This document shows, in pieces, positions 25,012-37,140 of a DNA stretch of 64,000 nt. Position numbers and translations under genes: made by a program. The stretch is from the NCBI GenBank assembly GCA_032173965.1, contig JAVUNC010000004.1, positions 63,982,501 through 64,046,500 on the forward strand. Reading direction: 5' to 3'. Position 1 is the first letter of the stretch. Every line of letters starts with the position of its first letter. The stretch comes from Sitta carolinensis. Lineage: Eukaryota; Chordata; Aves; Passeriformes; Sittidae. The notes below the pieces were generated by a model. That model ran no database searches, was not told the origin of the DNA, and saw nothing but the letters and a program-made list of their open reading frames with translations.

Positions 25012-25141
25012 ATTTCAGGGGAGAATTATGTTTGGTGATATTACGTAGATGTGTGTTATGTTTTAGTGTAAAGTTAGACATGGCATAGAGTAGATAGAGC
25101 ACAGGTATTTCTTAAAATCTGGATTAAATATGCTATCAGCA

Positions 25142-25156
25142 TTTTTTTTTTTTTTT
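25142..25156. repeat. Poly(T) run, 15 bases
   Basis: This is a short homopolymer in the MAP7 intron. No adjacent retrocopy is recognised. Confidence 0.85.
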
Positions 25157-28100
25157 GATGAGGGAAGTTGTATTAGTTTGCTAGTAACTGATTTCCCATA
25201 TTCAGCAAAATGTTGACATTAGTGACTGCATCATGATTGTTGAAAAAGCTCATTTGTTATCAAGCCAATAGAAACACAGCAAGAATTATCTGATGGCCAA
25301 GAAATGTTAAAATGCCAAATAATATATTTAATCCTAAAATCTTAGAAATGCTTAAGCAAACAATCTGCTTATGTACACACCAAAAGTTCTTCTTTAGAAT
25401 CAAGGCCCCATCTCAATTCAGTTTTTGGTCTTGAAATGCTTGTTGGATTTTTTAGTATTGCTGTAACTAATCTTTGCTTTAAGCTGTTTGAAAAGAGAGG
25501 TGAAGGTGTGTTTTAATCAACTGAAGGGCTGTTCAAGGCAAACAAGGAGGCTGCACTGTTTAAGTTCTCTGTTTTACTTGGGAGCAGGTTGGAGCTGGCT
25601 GTCCAAGGCCTCCTTGCCAGGCAGTGTGTTTTGCAATAGGAAGTGGGGCAGTGTGGTAGACAGCTGCCAGCACCAATACCCGGTGGCTTGAGCTGCTTAG
25701 CAGAGGCTAAGCCCCAATCTATTGACGCAGTGCTCCGCAGACTTCTCCCCCCTCCCCGTCCTTGCATATAATCTCATGATGCTGTGGATGTGACAAACTC
25801 CATTTTGATCAGATGTTGGGCCAGGATGGTGAGAGGGGGCCAGTTTTGAGCTGGAAAGGATGTCTTGATGGCATGTGTCCGCCACGCTTCCTGAAACTGC
25901 ACCTTCTTCTTCCGTGACACCACCTCCTTCCTACTTCAGGTTTGCAACATTGCTGGCCTGAATTTTTTTAAATGGAGACTGGGAGATTGAAGCCATGCAT
26001 ACAGGGTAATATGGATCATGCTATGGATGAACAGTAGACTTCTGCAGTGCAAATGAGTGTTCAGTACTGAATATAATGGATGAAATAGGTAAGCACCTCG
26101 CTCTTCATGTTTCCAGTAAAAGACCTTTTAAATGGCTTTCCAATTAAAATTTGTAAATGACAAACATTATCTCTAGTTGTGGGATGCATGTAGTCGTTTT
26201 CCTTTGTACTTTCACTTTATAATTAACTGTAAGGAGTCTAACATGATACAAGGGGTTGCAGAAGAGCATTCTACTAATACATTGATATCTGATTTTCTTT
26301 TTTTCAAGACAGATTATGAAAGGGAAGGTGTTATCTTTCTGCAGTATCTGCTGTTAATATCTAAGTAATTCATTACTAACTGTTTTCTAAAACGCCAGAT
26401 TACTCATTAAAGTTGACTTCTTGGTTGTAAGTAGTCGTGTTGTTGATGTATAGTGCAGTTAGCTGCTCGTTCACAACATAATTCAGTCTAATTAGTTATA
26501 ACTTCAAATCTACGGAGCAGCAAGGGGCCTGTTTGTCTGTAATGAAGTCTTTTACATAAGCTAGGGTCTGCAGTTGCTAAAACAGCTGCAGTGCAACACC
26601 CCAGTTCCAAAATTGTTAACAACTTTGGTATCAGAACATTTTCTTTCCTTCATCCACTCTAGGCCAGACAACTGGCAAAAGATGATCTGTGGTATGGAAG
26701 CACTGCCAGAGTTATTCCCCAAGGGGTGAATTAATTGTGCTTTCTGTAACTCTTAATCTCTTTAGTTATTCAACTTTGTACAGGCACAGCATGAAAACAA
26801 GAGTATTATTTTGTGTTTTCCCTTCTATCTACATTTAGGTCATTTCTTGGTGAATAAACACAGCAAAAATATTTTTAAAAACCCCCAAAACCAAACAATA
26901 AACCATTTTTTAATGAAGGTACTTTTTCTGCTCTCTCAATTTATCATTCAGCATGTCTGTTTGACTTTTTGGTAGTTGCCTCCTGTATTTACTCTGTAAA
27001 CTTCGAGTTATGTCATAAGGGTGTCCTTTTTGTTTACTATGAACTGTCTCTGAAGTAATCACTTAATTGCTCTTTATTTCCTTTGCTCTAAGTGCTGCTT
27101 AGCATGCCTGGAAGCAGCCTGATATTGAGTAGTAGCTTGATGCTATCAGGGTTTCTATGTGCACTGCCTTCATCTCACCCTTATTTTATTATTGGCATCT
27201 TGCAGTGCCTCTACAGAGATGGTCATCTTCTTCACCCTCTCTACCCCAGGTGCCAGCTGCAGCAGCACTGTTTTTCCCCCCAACAACTGCTGTCTGGCCT
27301 GTCAGGCTCTAGAGCTAGCCTGCAGGGGTGGAAGTCACCAGAGATGCTGTAAACAGAGGAGTCAGCACCTCCTGATGTTGCCCCATGTTGTGGTGCCTGC
27401 CTTAGTGGCCATCAGCCCTTGCCCAGCATGGTCCCATTCCAGAGGGCACAGTCCTCTAGATGGTTTGAGCACCAACCCTCAGGGTGGGTATGTGCTCACT
27501 GAACAGAGGTCCTAGTAAATGTGGCCTGATTTGGTATCTGCAACTTTCATTTAAATCATGGCTATCATATTGGGATTATTCTGAAAGCGAATTGAGTATG
27601 GGGTTCTTTAATCTCCAGATAAGGTGGTGAAGTTATGACAATGAATAATCTGTGAGGTTTTGGGTTTTTTAGTTAAGTGGGACAAGTGAAACTTAGTGCT
27701 TTTGGGAATAAAGGGCTGCTAGCACTATCTGATGGCTAGTTACTGTTCATGCATGCTTAACTATTTTCCTTGAAATTTCTGGTTATAAGAATTTCTCCCT
27801 TTTTTAATTCCTGATCTTAGATTGCAGGCTTTTTCTCTTGGGAGTGGAGAGTTCAGGGAAGGGAAAAATGGGGAGGATCAACTGTGGAGTAATTGTGAGG
27901 AGAAGAAGCAGTAAAAGTAAGCTGAGACCATGCACCTCACTTGAATTTCAAGCATAATTGGGAACTTCAGATGTTAAAAGCTGTTGCTGTAATCTGTTGT
28001 ATCATTGCCAAAATATTTGGAAATTGAATTAATCTGAAATCTTAATATTGGTTACCAAAGCAGTGGAATTCTGCAGCTCTCAGATAATGCTGGAAAGTAG

Positions 28101-30801
28101 AAATGGAAGTATAATGTAATAAAAAAATCATTATTGGGGGATGTGAACAGAGACAGCATTTTGTTATAAGGCCTTGACTAAATGAATTCATAGAAAACAA
28201 GGCAAACCTTTAGGTTGTTATAACATAGTTCGATACAATGTTTTGCTTGTATTTTTAAAAATCATCATGATAATAGAATTACTAAATTAAACAAGAAATT
28301 TTGAGGCTGTTTCGGTAGAAAAGAAGAATAAAGAGCTGGTATGGAATTCTTCAGTACTCATAAGAAAACACTCCAAAGCGAGGGGTTTTGGTGTCTCTTG
28401 CTATGTCTTTGCCTGTGCAGTGCTACAAAGCTGCTGCAGTTCTTAAAGCCTGTGTCCAGTGCCCAGCTTGTGCATGGGAAGCAGAGGCCAAGGCAGTGTA
28501 AAATGCTGCAAGTGGGAGGGGTAGGGAACGTGGAGTAGCTTGTACATTCACAGGCACATTTCTGTGTGCACGTCCTCAGCACTTGACTTCCCACCCCTCT
28601 GCCTAGTTGGAAAGCAGATCTGTGTTCACAGAAAGGTGGTGTTGAATGAGGACAGCTAAAGGTGTTATTCCTATGAAATAAAAGGTTTGTCATGGCTTTT
28701 TTCAAACTAGGGTCATGTATTGAAGTATGGCTCCAATTATGTTCTTCCTGCTGTGCTTAGAGAGGTATGATATTACTAGGAGGAGAAGCCCATGATACAT
28801 CTACAGTAGCTGAACAACCCACTTGATCAAAGAGAAATGATAATGCTTCTTTCATTTGCTCTCTTTTATCACCTGCAAAGAAGATTGCACAGATTTCTTG
28901 GACGAAAAAACAAACAAAATCCATAGATCAGAATATGTATAGAATGTTTGCATCTTCTGCCTAGGGTGATAGGATAGAAGCAGTTTTTTGTTCAACAAGT
29001 CACAGCTCAGACAGAAAGCAGATCAGTTCCAGCTATCTGAATCAAAGCAAACAAAATTGCTGTGTTTTGGTGGGTTTTTTTCCTAGGCAGTAAAAGATTT
29101 GAAATAAACATATTGCCCAGCAACAAAATGTCTTGGAAAAAGGCATTTATCCACCCGCCTGAAATACATACACTGTTCTCTAAAAGTGTGCAGTCAATGC
29201 ATGAAGCAGATTTTCACATTTGAAGAGACTTTCACATTTGGTAACAAATGTTCTTTGGAAGTGTTCTCTTCCTGGTTTTGAAAACTTTAACACTAAGTTG
29301 TCAAAATAAAAATGAAGCACTGTTTGAAGGTCTGCCATATTTGAAATTATAATTATGCTATTAAGTGAAAGCCTGAGGATAGCTGAGACTTAGACAGGGA
29401 CTACATATGCTTCCTTTAGTCATGAATAATAAAAATGGAGATGCTAATAAATAGCTGTTGCTTGGACTACTACTTTTATTATACTAGTTTTGGGTTTTGT
29501 GTGATGTCAGAGGACATTAATAGACAGCAAATTTACATGGTCATGTAGCTTTGACTTTCAAGCTTAAGTTATATTTTTAACACAAGGTAGTTGAAAAAAC
29601 ATTTCAAATGGCTCTCTGCTATTTTTAATGTGTCTAGCACTTAAAAAAAAAATCCATATAATCCTCTTGAAACAGATGGCTACAGTGAGTTAAAATCCCA
29701 TGCTAGGATTTGGGTTTTTACCTGGTACTGAAACCAATGTCATGACACAGGGATGAATCACTGAATTTGGAGGCGAAAACTGATTTCAACACTGTTTTTG
29801 GTTTTTTTTTTAAAAAGAAAAAGGCTGTAGACTCCCTTTGGATGTAGAGTTGGGTGTTAGATTTATTTCTTTCAGTTTGTGTTGTCTTTTCCAGACTATC
29901 TTGGAGTATGGAAGTTGGCATCAACTAACTTCACAACCTTTCCTTCTGTGAGAAAGGAAAAATAGGAAGCTAAAAACTTTGACTTCAAATCCTGTAAATG
30001 CTTGGGATGCCTAACTAAAGACAGGATTTCAACTAAAATTTTTTTGGTTTAGCTCTATATCAGGATAACTCAGGAACACTTTGGGGGAGAGGAGGATGTT
30101 GTATTACTCTTACCTAGAATTAAAAACATGCATGTATTTTCATTTATTTTAGAGGTCAGCTACTTTTTTATCTATAGAACTACAGTGGTGTTTCTACTGA
30201 TGATAAAACATTGGTGTTCTTGTCCAGATAACTGGAAATAATTTAATATAGCTGGTGATTAACAGAAGGAGCACATAATAGTTCAGTGTGCTTGTTTCCT
30301 ATACTCTTTTCATTGTAAAAGGAGGCAAAAGTGTTGACACACATTTAAGTTTTTATGGTTAAGTTACTTAGTAGCTAAAATTTTTATCCTGGTGCATTCC
30401 AACAGTTAAGCAGTGGTTAATTTGAGCCAAGGACAGTGAAGTTGCAGCCTTTCCTTGAATTAAGATCTGAATTGCACTGAAATGTATTTAAACTTAATAA
30501 ACACAACACCCTGCTCTGACTGGTCTACTAGCTATTTATCAAGTGCACCCAAGACATTATGTTGTGTTCAGAGGGAAGGAAGAGAGCAGCCCAAGTTACA
30601 GCCTCAGCTGGGCAGTGCCCACAGCTCTGAGGATGCACATGTGCCCTGGCTATTCTCTGCCCTCAGTTCTCCAGGACTGCTCAGGCACTGGCACCTGCTT
30701 TCTCAATCATAACAATCATAACAAAAAAAATTGTTGTTACCAACTACAGCATTCAATGGGCTGCAAGTATGTCAGTATTAACAGATTGAGAAGTATTAAG
30801 C

Positions 30802-30838
30802 AGCAGGTAATGAAGTATTATGGTAGCAGGTAATGAAG
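30802..30838. repeat. 14-bp direct duplication
   Basis: AGCAGGTAATGAAG occurs at 30802-30815 and again at 30825-30838, separated by 9 bases. It is a local duplication. Each copy contains an AG/GTAATG sequence that looks like a donor, but no paired exon is visible. Confidence 0.8.
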
Positions 30839-33800
30839 GATCTGACTTGTAGGGAAGTGAAACCTGTTTTTTGGACATATAATTTTACTGTGATGTCTTG
30901 AGATACGTTCAGAACTTCCTCATGCTCCACTAGTTTTCAGTGTAGGTCATTCCTAGCAAGCTGAAGGATAAAATGTGTGCCAGAATATAGAAGATTTTTT
31001 TCAAGGGATGTCAGAGAGATTCTTTGCTGAAAACTGAATAAGTCCTTCAGGCTGGTAGTTCACTCTATCTGTTTTTTCTAAGGCTCTTACGGCAAAGCCT
31101 GCTTTAGTGTCAGTTCATTGCTCTAATACAGACAAATAGTGCTTGGAAAAGAGCAACTTTGGCATATTGGCAGGGCCATACACATGTGAAAACATCTTAG
31201 TATTCTGGGAGTGTTTCTGTTTCCTGGTAAAATTTAGGATAACTCGGGGTGATTCTTAAGAAGGCATGTAGGAGGTGATAGCTCATCTTCCAGATGCTGT
31301 CACTCGAGAAGCTGAGTTTCTCTGGACTTCAGTGACAGGTTGCTGTTAGGCCATTGGCGCATGCTAGATTCAATCTTTAAAAAGCTGGTGATGGGGCACA
31401 GTCAGATTTTTTTTTCCTACTCTACTCATTTTACTGAGAGAGCTCTTCATCTTGACATGCCCCTGTTCTCAATTTCTTAGTGCTTCTTTAGTTAGACTTG
31501 CATCAAACTGCAGAGCAAGCAAAGAGTGTATGAAGAGGAATATTGGGACAGGGAGTAGGTGGTTTGAATGTGTTACATCCATTAGGAATGTCCTGAACAA
31601 GTACTGCTGCTGGGTCTACCAGAGGAGTAGTTCGAAACTAGGTTATTGTGAAATAACTTGCTACTCTTGCAGTCACAGTTTGTGTGCTTTAACTGAGAAA
31701 ATATGGTGTATTTGTGCTAAATCATGCCACTGTTTTGTTCCATGGTAAATACATCTCTTGGCTTTGATCTATACTTGTACAATGGCAGAAGGGTATGGCA
31801 GCCTTGGGAGGACAGATTTGGAGGAGGCACTCCAGTGACTTTGTTTAATTAAATCATAACCAAGTCCTTCCCTCAGCCGTATGAAATGCAAAGGTAGCTC
31901 TTAATGATGCGTGCTTTAATAGCCTGAATGCATTCATGGAAGCAAACATGATATTCCAGGACTACAGCAGAACTAAACTTGACCAGTAAAGGAGGCTGTG
32001 ACACCCAAAGCAGTCAATGCTGTACTTTTCACAGTGCTGTAGTTTTCACAGTGGCCCAGTGAGACAGGGTCCCCCTAGCCTTGCAGTCAGTGTTAGTAAG
32101 CTCTTTTTGCTTAATGAAGCTGTGTCCCTAGACTCCCAGGAGCCTGCAAACTTATGCACGATGTAGTGCCTTCTGTGTGCTAGTCTGTCAGCCTGGAGTG
32201 GGTGATGTGCTCATGATTTATGAAGTTGGGTCATCTGTCCTGGAAAAAAAATATTTTGTGCATTCTGTCTAGTCCTGGTGACATATGTATATTTGTAATA
32301 AGAGAAGCACCTGTAAAATAGAGATTAGATTTATAAGGGTCTTTTCTCCCTGCTTCAGCCTTGAAGCTGGTTGATACACTGGCCACAGAGCCCCCTGGGA
32401 GCTGATGTGGCATAGAGTGTGTGTTAGCATCAACATCTGCCCCTTTTTTTGTTAGACTGCTACTTCTGTCCCCTGGGCATGCAGAAGGATGTGCCAAGAG
32501 TGAGGACAGGAGACAACACTAAGAAATTTGTCCCTCTCTTTTCCCCTTCTGAAGCCTGAGCTCTACTTTCTACTTGGTTTTGCGGTAGAAAAGTCTCCCT
32601 CACCATGTGGCAGCTGAGCCCAGGGCTCCACAAGCTAATGCAGAGGAACTGTATTTCCCTTCTATAACTTTCTTAATTAGCATTTTCATTGCTTAATCTA
32701 CATGGCTCAGCCTGTCTGCATGCCTTCTCTTGTTACAGTCTGAAGTAAGTGATTTAAGAATTTGATAATTATATACCTTGAAAAACTAATTTGTATAATT
32801 ATCTTGCTAGATTCAAAGCACCTGCTTGCTCTCTAGTTACTTTTTCCTCTGTGGAAAGACTGATATTATTGATGGCAAAATTAGGAATGGACTCAGTGTT
32901 AAGTTTTGTGACTTTGAGGACTGTTAGGGATTGCTGAAACTTCTTCACAGTCAATTTTCTCTACCTCATGGTTAATGTAGGAGGACCACTTTTGAGTAGG
33001 AGAATGAAATATTTCTTGTTCGTTGAAGTGTTTAAATTTTCTGACTTAATCCAGTGCTGCTTTGCTCTGATTTCTCTGGATTTCCTTTTCAGTCCTCAAT
33101 CAGTATAACATGAAGGGCTTCTGAAAATCATACACTCTATGATTCCCTGCATTTCAACACTCAAGTACAGCAATAATGTCACAAAGTCATGTCAGAGAAA
33201 GTGTTAAAATCAGCTCTAAAATGCAGTCTCAGTTAAAGCACTTTGGGATGGTTGCTGCTATTTGATACATCAGCATCCTCATACCCAGGAGAGCACTAAT
33301 AATGTCTGTGGCACTTAGAAAATGAAGTTGTGAACACCTCTTCTACACAAACAAAGCTGGAGAAACAAGTACACTGTTGCAGATGGTGTTATGAAGAAAA
33401 AAAATCAACCCAAACAAACAAAAAAGCCCAACCACAGATGAGAGAGCTGCCAACCATTATGTAAATATAGAGAAATCCTTAGAAATCTGCACTAAGACAT
33501 CTACATATTTAATATGCCATTAAGTGCTTAACCTTGGGAGGGGGGCTTTTTCTCCATCTTCAGAGCTAGTAGCTCAGTAACTATTTCTCAGCTGGTCCAT
33601 TTAAGCCTGAGCACATGTAGTGAAATGTCCCTTCCTTGGTTTGTGTGTGGTTCATTGAACGAGGTGGCTGCTCAAAACCAGGAGTGTTTAGTGTTATTTG
33701 TCATGTCACCCTTTGCTTTTACCCCAACTGACCTTTCAGCTCTGCAGAACGGAAACACACGCAGTAATTAATCAGCCCATGCTCATTATTTCAGGTCACT

Positions 33801-35096
33801 TGCATGGCATAGACAAAAGGAAGAAGAAGAAGAATACAAATGCAAAATATTTTCCACCATTTGCTTTGAAGGGCAGGGTGGAGCATGACAAGGTGGGCAA
33901 GCTGGTTTGTTACAGTCAGTTTAGGTGGTGTGCTGCCTTTGGTGGTGGAGAATTAATCATATGCACTTGGTTGGGTAGCCACCTTTTAAAAGGAACAGCC
34001 ACTAAGGAGCCACCTTAGGCTGCTCAGCTGTAGGGAAAGGGGCTGTCATATCTACACTGGAAGGATTAAGGGCTTTGTGAGGTAGAAAAGGAATATCTTG
34101 AGCTCTCCTTTGTATTCAGAATGTTTTGGGTAGGAATTGTTAACAGCTAGTGGTCCATGGGACACAGCTTCAGGCCTCATCAGGCACACAAAGTATCTGT
34201 TAAAAACAATACAGGATACCTCTGAAAGTGGTTTTATGAATAAATATTAAAAGCATACAGGTAACAGTGTAGTTTATTATTTTTCCAGTGTTTCATGTGC
34301 TTAGGAAACTAAGCTCTCATAAGGCTTGTTTTGAGAGCTTTTCTGGGGGGAAGTGGTGACTTGTCCTATAGTACCAATTAGACACTGGCAGACCTGGGAC
34401 ATATTTAAGACTTTCTGAATGATACTATTGGAACTGTAGAGGCATTTTCTTTCCACTCAACTGGTATGGTTCCTTCTGATTTGTACTTATCTCAGAGGAA
34501 TCTAGTTGTTCTCTGTTCTGTCTGTCCCTGTAACTTGCCTTATTTTCCTATTTTGTCATAGAAACCTAGAGTAAATGCCTTCTGTAGCAATTAGGGATTG
34601 ATTTGTCTGTTCATATCTCCGATGAAGAGCCTGAATGGGCTTAAATTTATACATAGTGATCTCTTGTCTTAAGGAAGGGTTGCAGATCTGCATAGGAGGA
34701 GCTTATAGGGTGGGAGCTTTGAGTACTGCTACTGTGCAAAGAAGTTTTTAACATATGCAAATCTGTTATTTAGCTTCCTACTGAAGATGTACAGCCTGAC
34801 TCACAGTAGCGCCGCGTGATGCATGAACTACTTGGAGTACAGTGTCCTTCTCCCAGGTTGCTTACAGCCTCTTAATCATTACAGTATCTAATCCCAGATT
34901 AGATGTTGAGGAAGAACAGTCTCCAGAGCCAGTTCTTTAGCTCCTGACCAGATGACTCACTAACATGTCTTTAAGAGATTTCCTTGGAACGTCCATAGAA
35001 GATTATTGTTCTAGCCGAGTTCCAAGAGCATCACAGACAAATTCATGTCATCTAAATAGAACACTAATTCTTCCAAGGAGAAGATAATTTACATCC

Positions 35097-35119
35097 CTTT
35101 TTTTAAAAAAAAAAAAAAA
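35097..35119. repeat. T-run/A-run palindromic tract
   Basis: A T run is followed directly by an A run of about 15 bases. This gives a self-complementary low-complexity block that could fold as a short hairpin. No function is claimed. Confidence 0.7.
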
Positions 35120-36671
35120 TTACAATATTATCAGGATGATCTAAAATAATCATATTTATTGCTGCATGTAATTTGTCATGTTACCTGAATTTCTACCAAA
35201 TAGGGAATTTGACAAGGGTTCTGTCCTCTTCCATATAACTTCTGTTCTTTTGAGGTAGAATGGTAATTGTTTTGTTTTGTTTTTTAAACCACAGTACTCT
35301 ATTCCAGTGTGCACTGAGCACAGCTATGAGGGGGAGAATGAAGTGATATACATTCTGCAAGTGAAAACAAATTATATATTTAGCACGATCTAATTGCATA
35401 GGTCTAGTCTTCTACCAAAATAAGTGATCTTTTTCTGGCTTACCAAAAATTAATAAAAGCTGAAACTCCATAATTCATGTTATTGTTTCACATTACTTAC
35501 CAACAGAATTCAGGAAAAAGGTTTTGAACTCCCAACTCAGGATCAACTCTAATTGGTTTGTGAGACGGTTAGTGTCATCAAAATAAAGTCAAATGTAGAG
35601 AAAATAAACCTCTATATAGGGTGCAGATTAATCTCTTTTCTTGCTACTCTCTCAAATGAACTTAAATATTTATGTGTATACATTCTTATGGTTGCTTCCC
35701 AGTCTAGATGTAGCAATAGCAGGAGGTTTAACTTGTATAGCTAAATTTAGACTGCTCCTAATTTGCAGAAGGGTAGGAGGGAGATGACAGCTAGGACTAC
35801 CTACTCCTAATTATGCAGGTATGACTATCTGTGACAGTAATTACTGTTCATTTGTGTAGTTTGAAAATGTGTGGGTTTGGCATTAGTTTTTGTTAGTGAA
35901 TTTTGGAACTTTAAAAATAGAGGGTAGTTCTCTTTCTCCGGCTTTGCACAGTAGGTCTGATGTAGTGCTGCCTTAAATCAGGTGCTGTTGTTCAAGGTGG
36001 TGTAGAAATGCCAAGGAAAGATCTGTCCAAAGATCTGACAGATTTTTAAAGCTATATGAATGTTCAAAAATTGACAAAGGATAGTGAATCTCTTGATAAA
36101 TAGTTTAAAAACTCAGTCTGTTGAAGAGCTGTAGTGGTTAGGATGCTTTGTATGCTTTACAGGCAGCCTAATTCCCACCCAAAATAGTCTGTATTGTGTA
36201 AGAACACTGAGAAGAATAGTAATTTGTCTTATTATGAAGGCTTCAATCCTTCCAAATCACTCTGTTCCTAAGACCTCTCTGATGATCACATGTCTGTTTT
36301 TAACATAAAAACATCATATTCAGCTTTATGGTGTTGTTAGACGGAAGATCTTGTATATTTGTTGCTTCATTTTTTTTTCAGAATCTATTTTTCTGCTTTC
36401 TGGGCCTTAGAATAAAACTTCTCTTGATCCCCTTCAAGCATACTCCCAAACAAAGGTATTCGAAAGGTGTGATACCATTTTTACCACTTATCTGTTGTGA
36501 TCTGTGCTGCAAAGCAGACTATGGAGAGCAGAGTAAACACTCAGCTGAGAGAGAATCCAACCCCAGGCTTCTCGTCAGGCCATGCATAGCATGGGACTTG
36601 TCAGCTGAAGAGCCACAAGGGGTTTTTCAGGCCCTTTATTGGATGAAAAGAGAAAAAAGAGAGTGGACAGG

Positions 36672-36815
36672 TCACAGATTGCAGAGTATTCTGAGTTGGA
36701 AAGGACCCACAAGGATCATCAAGTCCAGTTTTTAATCGAGTGGCCATACAGGGATTAAAGCCACAACCTTGGTGTTTTTAGCACCATGCTCTCACCAACT
36801 GAGCTAGTCTCAGGG
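36672..36815 (-). mobile_element. TguSINE1-like SINE: tRNA-Ile-like head, CR1-like tail
   Basis: On the minus strand, 36814-36742 reads as a decayed tRNA-Ile(AAU)-type sequence: A box TAGCTCAGTTGGTGAGAGC, an anticodon-arm region resembling GTGGTGCTAATAAC (here ATGGTGCTAAAAAC), and a degenerate B box in GGTTGTGGCTTTAATCC. It is followed by a tail containing GATGATCCTTGTGGGTCC and TTCCAACTCAG, which is the CR1 3' end. A tRNA-Ile head with a CR1-mobilised tail is the described architecture of TguSINE1, a SINE of passerine birds. The tRNA part is not a working tRNA gene: the B box is broken and it is fused to the tail. This is the best taxonomic marker in the window. Confidence 0.88.
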
Positions 36816-36899
36816 TGTAAAGAAAAGAGATTGTGCTCTCTATAAGGAATGGTTTGAATGATTGGAGCCTGGCCTGGGGCAGGCAAGAAACCAGTGTAA

Positions 36900-37140
36900 A
36901 TGTTGGTGCTGCTGCCTTTAGGCAGCTGGAGAGAGCCTCAGGCTGTTGTACTCACAGGTGTCTCTTAAACTGTTCTGGAAGGGAAATGCAGGTGCTAGAA
37001 ACCAGAGATGAGTTTAACACATTCAGAACCAATTCTTGATGCAGGTGATCAGTGAACTGACTAGGAGTCATGGACCTGCTGCTCACAGACAAGAACTGGT
37101 AGGGGATGAAAAGGTTGAGGGCACCTTTAAAGTGCTGTCT
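36900..37140 (+). mobile_element. Decayed CR1 LINE internal fragment (+ strand)
   Basis: Translated pieces on the + strand follow the CR1 ORF2 endonuclease/linker order, although the frame is broken. AAFRQLERAS resembles the family's AFLLQLEEAS. Further on, in another frame, QFLMQVISELTR resembles NFLVQVVEEPTR, and ELVGDEKVEGTFK resembles GLVGDVKVEGSL. The nucleotide stretch ATGGACCTGCTGCTCACAGA is characteristic. The GDFNHPD catalytic segment is lost or unrecognisable. It sits about 85 bases from the SINE in the opposite orientation. It is an old fragment and its boundaries are uncertain. Confidence 0.65.

Noticed and set aside
36328..36735. 135-codon + strand frame
   Set aside because: It runs into the SINE, has no recognisable domain and lacks splice support.
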